34,154 bases of DNA from Klebsiella pneumoniae. Lineage in GTDB: Bacteria; Pseudomonadota; Gammaproteobacteria; Pseudomonadales; Azotimanducaceae. Below the pieces are notes generated by a model, which searched no databases, was not told the DNA's origin, and was given only the letters and a program-made list of their open reading frames with translations. The stretch is taken from contig CAMAVY010000023.1 of the NCBI GenBank assembly GCA_945861675.1, forward strand, positions 1 to 34,154. Reading direction: 5' to 3'. A program made the translations under genes and the position numbers. The first letter of the stretch is position 1, and each line of letters begins with the position of its first letter. Of this stretch, positions 16,781-23,396 are shown piece after piece.

Positions 16781-17542
16781 TCAGTACTGCAACTCAAGCG
16801 CGCGACAGAGAAACCGCATCAGGGGTGCGGCCTGCTTGAAACGGGCCGCGGCGCGCTGCACGAAATCCGGGCTCGCCACCTCTGCGTCGGAAATGTCGAA
16901 ACCAGCGATGAAGTCCTTGCGCTTCAGGTCCTGCACAAACGGATGATCGGCTGCAATGCCGCGCGGTGGTCGCGCCAGGCTGCTGCCGCCGAGCGTCCAG
17001 GTGGATGTGAAGCCCTTGTCGGCACACACCTTCTTCCATTCGTTGGGCGCGTCGAGAATACGTTGCCGAATCTTCGCCAGCGCATCGGGCTCGGGGCGCC
17101 ACATGCCGGCACCCATGAAACACTCGCCCGGCTCGATGTGCACGTAGAAGCCAGGCGCATGTACGTCTTTGGCGAGCTCGTGGCGGAACTGAATGCCGAC
17201 ATTGGTCTTGTAGGGTGTCTTGTCTTTCGCGAAGCGCGTGTCTTTGTACGGCCGCATCAACGAGCCGCCCTGCTTCTGCGGCAGCGCAAGGAAGTGATCC
17301 GAGATCTTCTCGAGGTGCGGCCCCATTGCCGCAATGAAGTCGAGCGCCGGATTCAGCACGTTGGCGTCGTACAGGCCTTTGTGCTCTGCGAACCAGGCGC
17401 GCTCGTTGTGTGCGGCCAGCTGTCGCAGGAACGTCATGGTGGGTTTGCCGAAGCCAACGAAACCGGTCTTGGTTGGGCCCGTCTTGGCTGGACCTGCCTT
17501 GGCGGGCGGCTTCGTCTGCGTTGCTTTGCGTGCGGTAGGCAT
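16781..17542 (-). CDS. DUF2461 (TIGR02453) family protein
   Basis: A 253-residue protein of the widespread DUF2461 family. Signatures are FLRQLAAHNERAWFAEHK (about 39-56), RPYKDTRFAKDKTPYKTNVG near the middle, and GFYVHIEPGECFMGAGMWRPEPDALAKIR. Its function is not established; members are cytosolic and often stand alone in the genome. The first 25 residues form a Lys/Pro/Ala/Gly-rich tail (PAKAGPAKTGPTKTG) with imperfect five-residue repeats, which the family core does not need. The ATG at 17542 is the only upstream start. The gene is convergent with SulP and lies downstream of the Ldh-family gene on the same strand. Confidence 0.93.
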   Translation of the reverse strand: MPTARKATQTKPPAKAGPAKTGPTKTGFVGFGKPTMTFLRQLAAHNERAWFAEHKGLYDANVLNPALDFIAAMGPHLEKISDHFLALPQKQGGSLMRPYKDTRFAKDKTPYKTNVGIQFRHELAKDVHAPGFYVHIEPGECFMGAGMWRPEPDALAKIRQRILDAPNEWKKVCADKGFTSTWTLGGSSLARPPRGIAADHPFVQDLKRKDFIAGFDISDAEVASPDFVQRAAARFKQAAPLMRFLCRALELQY

Positions 17543-17584
17543 GTCAGCTCCGAGGGTCGGTCAGGTTACGTGTGCAGTACTGGC

Positions 17585-18652
17585 TTAACCTGCGCCCGCA
17601 AATTCCGCCTCATTGATGCCCACACCGATAGCGGCTTTCACAATGCCATTCCAGCTGTTGTCATCGATGTACAGGCCGTCACGCAGGCGCGCGGCCATGG
17701 TGCTGCGCTCGACGTCGCCTGGCATCAGAACTTCGTTATGGCCTTCGGCCGGCTTGGTGCTGCGGATGTAGTCAGACATCGCGGTGACTTCTGCTTCGTA
17801 CATCTCGCGGCCACCGAACGCATCCGGATCGATGACGATCGACAACATGTTGTTGATGGTCGCGCCGTAGTCGCGATTGCCGTTCGGCTGCATGGTCCAG
17901 TGGCCGGCCAGCGCGCCGCCCAGCAGCTCGCAGAGAATCTGCAGGCCGCCGCCCTTGTGCAGACCGAACGGCAGCAGGAAGCCGCGCGGCCCGCTGGTGA
18001 AGAACTTGCCGGGATCTGTGGTTGGGTTGCCGTCGGCATCCAGCAATGCGTTTTCCTGCAGTTGCTCGCCTTTCATGTGTGCCACACGCACCTTGCCGAT
18101 GGCGATGGCACTGGTGGCGAAGTCCAGCGCGATGTGCCTGCCGTCGGCCTGTGGCACCACGCAGCAGTAGGGGTTCGTGACCATGCGTGGCTCGCGTCCG
18201 CCATAGGGCGCCACCGCCGGTTCGTGGCCCACCACATTCACGTAGTGCATGGATACCAGGCCTGCATCTGCACATTGTTCTCCGTAGGTGCCAATGCGGC
18301 CGATGTGGCATGCGTTGCGCAGCGCAACGCAGGCAACACCGGTCTGCTTTGCACGTGCAATCGCCAGCTCCATGGTCTGTTTGCCGATTGCAGCACCCAG
18401 TCCGTAGTCGCCGTCCACCACCATGACGGCGACGTGGTCGGAGATCACCTTCGCACGCCTGTTGGGAAACATGCGGCCCGCTTTGATCCATTGCAGATAC
18501 GCCGGCACCATACCCACGCCGTGCGAGTCGTGGCCCTTCAGGTTGGCGCGGACCAGATGGTCGGCACAGGTATGCGCATTGGCGTGTTCGGTGCCGGCGC
18601 GTTCCAGCATGGTGGTGACGAGGTGGGTCAGACGATCGGCTTGAATGAGCAT
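17585..18652 (-). CDS. Ldh family (malate/L-lactate dehydrogenase-like) NAD(P)-dependent oxidoreductase
   Basis: A 355-residue cytosolic oxidoreductase of the Ldh2/YlbC/YbiC type, not the classical Rossmann lactate dehydrogenases. Visible signatures are NLKGHDSHGVGMVPAYL (about 38-54, carrying the catalytic-loop His), GDYGLGAAIGKQTMELA (about 81-97), ACHIGRIGTYGE, and MVTNPYCCVVPQADGRHIALDFATSAIA. Relatives oxidise or reduce 2-hydroxy acids: hydroxycarboxylate, ureidoglycolate, sulfolactate, 2,3-diketogulonate and delta-1-piperideine-2-carboxylate enzymes. The length is typical. The closest resemblance by eye is to the YbiC-type branch. It is 42 bp upstream of the DUF2461 gene and about 99 bp downstream of the carboxymuconolactone decarboxylase-like gene, all on the minus strand. 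Confidence 0.92.
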   Translation of the reverse strand: MLIQADRLTHLVTTMLERAGTEHANAHTCADHLVRANLKGHDSHGVGMVPAYLQWIKAGRMFPNRRAKVISDHVAVMVVDGDYGLGAAIGKQTMELAIARAKQTGVACVALRNACHIGRIGTYGEQCADAGLVSMHYVNVVGHEPAVAPYGGREPRMVTNPYCCVVPQADGRHIALDFATSAIAIGKVRVAHMKGEQLQENALLDADGNPTTDPGKFFTSGPRGFLLPFGLHKGGGLQILCELLGGALAGHWTMQPNGNRDYGATINNMLSIVIDPDAFGGREMYEAEVTAMSDYIRSTKPAEGHNEVLMPGDVERSTMAARLRDGLYIDDNSWNGIVKAAIGVGINEAEFAGAG

Positions 18653-18751
18653 GATGTTCTCGCTATGGAGTACAGGTCGGGCTGAAGAGTACGGCTAGGC
18701 AATACTTCGGAGCCAGATCATCAGTATGTTCAGCGTGCGTCTCGCCGCGCA

Positions 18752-19108
18752 TCAAGCCAGCTCGGCAAACACCTCGCGCGCCACGCGAATGCCGTTCACC
18801 GCGGTCGGCCAGCCCGAGTAGTGCGCCAGATGAATCATCATTTCCTCGACGGCCTGATGGCTGAGGCCCTGATTCAACAACCCGCGAAGATGCACCTTCA
18901 ATTGCGCTTCCTTGCCCAATGCCACCAGCACAGCGCAGGTGATGAGCGAGCGGTCGCGAAGTTCAAGGCCGGGCCGCGTCCAGATGTCGCCGAACAGATG
19001 ATCGACGGTCACATCGATCAGCGGGTCACCCAGTGCTGGCGCGTCGTTGGCGCCGAACAGTCGGCGACGAAGTTCCAGTCCACGTTGTCTGCGTTCGCTA
19101 TCGGCCAT
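18752..19108 (-). CDS. Carboxymuconolactone decarboxylase family protein
   Basis: A 118-residue, all-helical protein of the CMD fold. It includes DHLFGDIWTRPGLELRDRSLITCAVLVALG, KVHLRGLLNQGLSHQAVEEMMIHLAHYSGWP and a closing AREVF helix. The AhpD-type CxxC pair is absent, placing it with the PcaC-like decarboxylases or related proteins instead of peroxidase-linked disulfide reductases. PcaC acts in the protocatechuate branch of the beta-ketoadipate pathway, but many homologues are of unknown function and no other pca gene is visible here. It is divergent from the NTF2-like gene at 19225. Confidence 0.92.
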   Translation of the reverse strand: MADSERRQRGLELRRRLFGANDAPALGDPLIDVTVDHLFGDIWTRPGLELRDRSLITCAVLVALGKEAQLKVHLRGLLNQGLSHQAVEEMMIHLAHYSGWPTAVNGIRVAREVFAELA

Positions 19109-19224
19109 GTCTGTGCTCCATGTGTGGCTATCTGTTGGTCGCTGTGGGGGTGTCAGCGGGTATGCGGACGGTGCCTGCAGCAGTAACCTCCGTGCAATCG
19201 AACTTCACAGGAGATGAATCAGCC

Positions 19225-19608
19225 ATGTCCGACTATCTGCGGGATCTCGAAGCAGTGCGCGCCGTCATTCAGTTGTACATCGATGGTGCCAACGGTGATG
19301 TTACGAAGCTCAAGCAGGCGTTCCATCCCGACGCGCGCATGATGGGGCACATCGGTCCGATGGACACCTACATCCCCATCTCGGGCTTCTTCGACATGGT
19401 GGCCGCCCGCCCCGGTCTTGCCGGCCCGAACTACAAGGCGATTGTGCGGTCCATCGACCTCGCCGGCGATGCAGGCGTCGCCGTGCTGGCCGAGACGGAT
19501 TACATGGGCTGCGACTTCGTTGACTATTTCTCGGTCGCGCGGATCGCGGGTCGTTGGCTGATCACCAACAAAACCTACGCGCACACCGGCGGTACACCGC
19601 CTGCGTAA
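19225..19608 (+). CDS. NTF2-like (SnoaL/lumazine-binding-like) family protein
   Basis: A 127-residue cone-shaped NTF2-like fold protein. The helix at the start (LEAVRAVIQLYIDGANGDVTKLKQAFHPDARMMG) followed by beta strands ending in FSVARIAGRWLITNKTYAH matches the putative lumazine-binding/DUF4440-like group. The start at 19225 follows AGGAGA about 10 nt upstream. Members act as small isomerases, cyclases or binding proteins; several in cyclic-compound degraders act on steroid-like or polyketide substrates, but nothing here identifies one. It is convergent with the CoA-transferase gene (45 bp between stops) and divergent from the CMD gene. Confidence 0.9.
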   Translation: MSDYLRDLEAVRAVIQLYIDGANGDVTKLKQAFHPDARMMGHIGPMDTYIPISGFFDMVAARPGLAGPNYKAIVRSIDLAGDAGVAVLAETDYMGCDFVDYFSVARIAGRWLITNKTYAHTGGTPPA

Positions 19609-19653
19609 TGGGTCGCACGACATCGCCGTTCGCGTGCCCGTGCGTGGGGCGCA

Positions 19654-20856
19654 TCAGCGCAATACGCCACGCGCAAACAATCCATCCAGCTGATCTGCGC
19701 TCAGACCGGCTTCGGCAAACACTTCGCGTGTGTGCTGTCCGGCGTCTGGCGCGGGCCCACGCACAGCAATGTCTGCGCCGCGAATGTGGAATGGCGCTGA
19801 CACAATCTCGATGGCGCCACCGCGCGGGTGATCGATTATCGAGAACGCGCCTGCTTCACGCAGCGTCGGGTCTTCGACAACTTCGGGCAGTTCTGCGACG
19901 GGTTCCCAGATCAGGCCGGACGCATCGAGTTTCTCGCGCCAGTAGGCCAGATCGTGCGTGGCGAACAGCGCGTCGATTTCCGGAATGATTGTTGCGCCTT
20001 GTTCGGCCATGCCCAGCAACGTCTGGAAGCGCGGGTCGCTGTGCCAGTCCGGCCGGCCGGCAAAGGTGCAGAACTTCGACCAGTACGGCAGCGCCATCGG
20101 CATGATCAACACCAGATAGCGATCGTCGGCAGTGCGGTAGAAATTCCAGATGGGATTGCCTGGCGCTGCGTGGCTGGTCTTCTCTGGTTGAACGCGAGCG
20201 TATAACGCCGTAGTCACGTCGCTGGCCAGTGCCCATATGCCGGTGCGTTGCAGCGTCACTTCCACAAACTGGCCTTCGCCTGTGCGGTCGCGCACGCGCA
20301 TTGCCGCGAGAATGGCTGCAAGCAGATTGAGCGCCGTGGTTCTGTCGCCATAGCCACCGCGACTGATCAGTGGTCCGTCTGCGCGATCACCGAAGATGGA
20401 CATGGCGCCGGAGCGCGCCCAGAACGCGGTCTGGTCAAAGGCCTGGCGTTCAGCGTCAGAGCCGGTGGTGCCGAAGCCCGAGAGCACGCCATAGATCGCA
20501 CTGGGCGATAGCGCATGCACATCTGCGTCGGTCAGTTTGTAGCGCGCGAGCCGCGGCTGCGTGAGATTGGTGATGAACACATCGGCCTGGCGCGCCAGTG
20601 TGTGCACAAGCGCTTGCCCCTCTGCTGCTTCCAGGTTGACGCAGATGCCGCGCTTGCCGCGATTGTCGAACTGGTAGCTGGGATGCACGAAGTCTTCACC
20701 CAGCAGCGCCTCGAACATGCGCCGATACGTCTCACCGCCGGGCGGTTCGACCTTGATGACGGTGGCGCCCATGTCGGCCATCAGGGCGGCGCAGCTGGGT
20801 GCGGCAAGCCAACTGGCGACTTCCAGCACGCGAATTCCTGCCAGTGGTGCGGTCAT
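19654..20856 (-). CDS. CaiB/BaiF family CoA transferase (class III)
   Basis: A 400-residue class III CoA transferase that moves CoA between acids. It begins with LAGIRVLEVASWLAAPSCAALMADMGATVIKVEPPGG (about 5-41), followed by DNRGKRGICVNL and ADVFITNL. The catalytic Asp lies in the ERQAFDQTAFWARSG segment (about 160-174). Further on are YGDRTTALNLLAAILAAMRVR and TGEGQFVEVTLQRTGIW. An excellent ribosome site (GGAGGAGAG, about 6-8 nt before the ATG at 20856) fixes the start. The family activates carnitine, bile acids, formate, oxalate and aromatic acids such as benzylsuccinate. The acid here is unknown. The neighbouring catabolic genes point to CoA activation of an organic acid. Confidence 0.94.
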   Translation of the reverse strand: MTAPLAGIRVLEVASWLAAPSCAALMADMGATVIKVEPPGGETYRRMFEALLGEDFVHPSYQFDNRGKRGICVNLEAAEGQALVHTLARQADVFITNLTQPRLARYKLTDADVHALSPSAIYGVLSGFGTTGSDAERQAFDQTAFWARSGAMSIFGDRADGPLISRGGYGDRTTALNLLAAILAAMRVRDRTGEGQFVEVTLQRTGIWALASDVTTALYARVQPEKTSHAAPGNPIWNFYRTADDRYLVLIMPMALPYWSKFCTFAGRPDWHSDPRFQTLLGMAEQGATIIPEIDALFATHDLAYWREKLDASGLIWEPVAELPEVVEDPTLREAGAFSIIDHPRGGAIEIVSAPFHIRGADIAVRGPAPDAGQHTREVFAEAGLSADQLDGLFARGVLR

Positions 20857-20923
20857 GTGTTCTCTCCTCCCCAAAAAAACAAAAGAAAACGGACTGCCTG
20901 TTGGCGCCGCGCCGTGACGTCGC

Positions 20924-20947
20924 GCAGCCTGTCATGCAGCCTGTCAT
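20924..20947. repeat. 12-bp tandem duplication upstream of the CoA transferase gene
   Basis: gcagcctgtcat occurs at 20924-20935 and again directly at 20936-20947, a perfect copy. It lies in the 176-bp gap between the CoA-transferase gene and the PHP gene, both on the minus strand, about 70 bp upstream of the CoA-transferase start. Confidence 0.85.
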
Positions 20948-21032
20948 TGGAAGGGCAGGGGGTGTCAAGCTGAGTCTGTGCGGCGCGTGTTGCCGCGCCG
21001 CCTGCACACGCGCTTACGGCGCGGCCGGAGTG

Positions 21033-21839
21033 TCAGTGCCGCGTGCCGATCTGCTCGGGGTCGACCAGTTGCAGGCCCAGAGCCGCAACGATCGCGTGCG
21101 CCTGGCCGGTGCGCGCCTGCAGATCCTGCGGGCGGTGTGCGTCCGAGTTCACGACCACCTTTACGCCGCACTCGCTGGCCAGTTCCCAGAACGGCAACCA
21201 CGGATACATGGGAAACGGATTGGTAGGCTTCTTGTTGGCGATCTTGCGCAAGCCCAGTGCGTTCACTTCCAGCGCCACATCATGTGCATTGGCCGCGGCA
21301 AAGATGTCGCGGCTGCAGGCGATGGTGTTCGCGTCCCAGTGTTCGTAGCAGTTGCCGAACAGGTCGGGGTGCGCAATGAAATCGAATAGTCCGCTTTCGA
21401 TCATGCTGGCGACGTAGCGGCCATAGGCGGTCAGGGATGCCGCGTCGCGTGTGCCGCCGTAGCTGCCTTTCCAGGCGCCTTCCTGTTCGAAGTAATGCGG
21501 CCCGCCGACCAGGTAGTCGAAGCCGCGCGCACCGAACAGCTCGTCTTCGTAGTAGGCGCGCAGTTCCGGCACGTACTCGCTCTCCATACCCAGCAGGATG
21601 CGCAGGCTTGGATGGTCCGCCCTGGCCTTGCGTACCGCGCTGACGTAGCCGTCCAGCTCGTCGTAGCTCATGCGCTCGCGATGCCAGCGATTATCTGGCA
21701 GCGCCGCGTGATCGGAAAAGCCGAGCGTGTGCATGCCGCGTGCGACGGCCATCGCACAGTAGTCCTCGGCATCGCCGGTAGCGTGTTTGCAACGAAACGT
21801 GTGCGTGTGGAAGTTGTGTTTGAAGTCTTCGTCGTTCAT
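21033..21839 (-). CDS. PHP-domain phosphatase, histidinol-phosphatase (HisK) type
   Basis: A 268-residue metal-dependent phosphoesterase of the PHP superfamily. The metal-binding motifs appear in order: NFHTHTFRCKHATGD (about 9-23), LGFSDHA (about 39-45), LGMESEY (about 83-89), GGPHYFE, FDFIAHPDLFG, ALEVNALG and VVNSDAHRPQD. This order is that of the HisK-type histidinol-phosphatases, which make histidinol from histidinol phosphate. No other histidine gene is nearby, so another phosphate ester is possible. The gene stands alone, divergent from the MFS transporter. Confidence 0.9.
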   Translation of the reverse strand: MNDEDFKHNFHTHTFRCKHATGDAEDYCAMAVARGMHTLGFSDHAALPDNRWHRERMSYDELDGYVSAVRKARADHPSLRILLGMESEYVPELRAYYEDELFGARGFDYLVGGPHYFEQEGAWKGSYGGTRDAASLTAYGRYVASMIESGLFDFIAHPDLFGNCYEHWDANTIACSRDIFAAANAHDVALEVNALGLRKIANKKPTNPFPMYPWLPFWELASECGVKVVVNSDAHRPQDLQARTGQAHAIVAALGLQLVDPEQIGTRH

Positions 21840-22202
21840 CGAGCAGGCGAACTCAGCAGTGCGAATCCGGGTGAGGCCCCAGGAAGGGTGGGCATCAACC
21901 GGAGGCGGAAGTTGGATGTCAGGCAGGCGGCTGCGGTTACCGTCAGGCCGAACGGTTGTACGACAGACAACGCTGCTGTCAGACAGTGAGCATAGCCGCA
22001 GGCGGCATCCGGCAGGGCGTTCGTGGCGATCGGGCCGTTGTGATCTTTCTCTGCTTCCGTCCTTGCGCGGGCTCAGGCGATACTGCCTGGCACGCGCCGC
22101 CTCGGCGCGGCGCGCGCCTCAGCGGCGCGGCGCGCACCGCTGAAGCGCTCAAGCCAGATCGGGCCAGCGTTCGCATGGACCGCAACAGAACCCGAGCACC
22201 CT
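21840..22202. other. 363-bp divergent intergenic region
   Basis: No gene is supported here. It should hold promoters for the PHP gene (minus) and the MFS gene (plus), but I see no convincing -35/-10 pair. The right part (22095-22142) is very GC-rich, with a 12-bp GGCGCGGCGCGC motif at two places, and can form a hairpin at 22120-22142 with a 6-bp CAGCGG/CCGCTG stem. The role of this hairpin is unknown. Confidence 0.55.
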
Positions 22203-23354
22203 GTGGCCTTCCTGCGCAACACTGCCGTCAATCTGCTCAACCTGCACTTTGCGGTGCATGCTTTGGCATCCGGCACCGGCGGCGTGTTCTTCGGGGTCTT
22301 TCTGTTGCGGGCGGGTGTATCGCCGTCCGGCGTGCTTGTCGCCTTTACAGCCATTCTTGTGGGCCGCTTCCTGTTGCGGCCACTCGTTCTGCCGCTGGGC
22401 ATACGCTTCGGTCTGCGGCCGCTCGTGATTGCCGGCGCCTTGTTGATGGCCGCGCAGTACCCGCTGCTGGCGCGTGTGCAGGGCGTGGACGGCACGCTGC
22501 TGGCACTTTGCATCGTGTCGGCCATCGGTGATGTCTTCTACTGGACCTGCTATCACGCCTATTTCGCGTCGCTTGGCGACGACGAACATCGCGGCCATCA
22601 GATCAGCGTGCGTGAAGCAGCCGCCGCGATCATCGGCATCGTTGCGCCATTGCTGGGCGGTTGGGCGTTGACGACGTTCGGTCCCGCGACAGCATTCGGC
22701 GCAGTGGCAGTCGTGCAGTTGTTGTCGGCGCTGCCACTGTTCGGCACACCCGAAGTTGCAGTCGCGGCGCGCGCCGATGGTGCGCTGCGCGCGGCGTTTG
22801 GCGGCATCGCATTGTTTGCCGCAGACGGGTGGATGTCGGCAGGGCTTGTAATGATCTGGCAGATCGCGCTGTTCACCGCCTTGAACGAGAGCTTTACAGC
22901 CTATGGCGGCGCAATGGCAATTGCCGCCTTGGTCGGCGCAGTCAGCAGCCTGCTGCTGGGCCGCGCCATCGACGGTGGCGCCGGTTCACGCGCAGCACTG
23001 CTCGCCGGGACTGCAATCGCACTCACGTTGGTGCTGCGGGCGTTCAGCGTAGGCCATCCGGGACTTGCGCTGCTGGCAAACGCCTTGGGCGCCGTTGCCA
23101 TGCTGTTGTATGCGCCGACGTTCATGACGCCGATCTACACGTTGGCCAAACAGTCGTCGTGTACGTTGCGATTCCATATTGCGACGGAGGGTGCCTACGA
23201 TCTGGGCGCGGGTGCATGCATGCTGGTCGCAGCGCTCACTCTGCATCTGCACGGCAGCATGACGCTGGCATTGTTGTTCCCGTTGGCGGGGTGTGCCGTT
23301 GTGTTCTGGCTGCTGCGGCGCTACTACGCGGCAGCAGTACAGCGCGCGATCTAG
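22203..23354 (+). CDS. MFS transporter
   Basis: A 383-residue inner-membrane protein with about 11-12 hydrophobic helices, low in charge within them, in the pattern of a major facilitator superfamily permease. Short loops include an RFLLRPLVLPLGIRFGLRPL stretch (about 51-70) in the place of the usual loop 2-3 signature. A central loop with AARADGALRAAF (about 184-195) divides two six-helix halves. The start is a GTG at 22203, and no strong ribosome site is visible upstream. The substrate is unknown; drug, sugar or organic-acid export are all possible. It is 42 bp upstream of the topoisomerase gene on the same strand, so the two may be cotranscribed. Confidence 0.88.
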   Translation: MAFLRNTAVNLLNLHFAVHALASGTGGVFFGVFLLRAGVSPSGVLVAFTAILVGRFLLRPLVLPLGIRFGLRPLVIAGALLMAAQYPLLARVQGVDGTLLALCIVSAIGDVFYWTCYHAYFASLGDDEHRGHQISVREAAAAIIGIVAPLLGGWALTTFGPATAFGAVAVVQLLSALPLFGTPEVAVAARADGALRAAFGGIALFAADGWMSAGLVMIWQIALFTALNESFTAYGGAMAIAALVGAVSSLLLGRAIDGGAGSRAALLAGTAIALTLVLRAFSVGHPGLALLANALGAVAMLLYAPTFMTPIYTLAKQSSCTLRFHIATEGAYDLGAGACMLVAALTLHLHGSMTLALLFPLAGCAVVFWLLRRYYAAAVQRAI

Positions 23355-23396
23355 TTTGCTTGCGGGGGTCTCCTGCACAGATAGGCCGGAACCGAT

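Noticed and set aside
16943-18685. A long plus-strand open frame of 580 codons spanning the DUF2461 and Ldh-family genes
   Set aside because: It lies opposite two well-recognised genes and crosses their gap, and the translation shows no family signature.
18752-19608. Beta-ketoadipate (pca) gene cluster
   Set aside because: Only a carboxymuconolactone decarboxylase-like gene is present. No pcaGH, pcaB or pcaD-like genes lie beside it.
21033-21839. Part of a histidine biosynthesis operon
   Set aside because: The PHP phosphatase stands alone and no other his gene is in the window.
22095-22142. GC-rich hairpin as a small RNA or riboswitch
   Set aside because: Only a 6-bp stem with simple repeats of GGCGCG; no promoter, terminator or known aptamer pattern.
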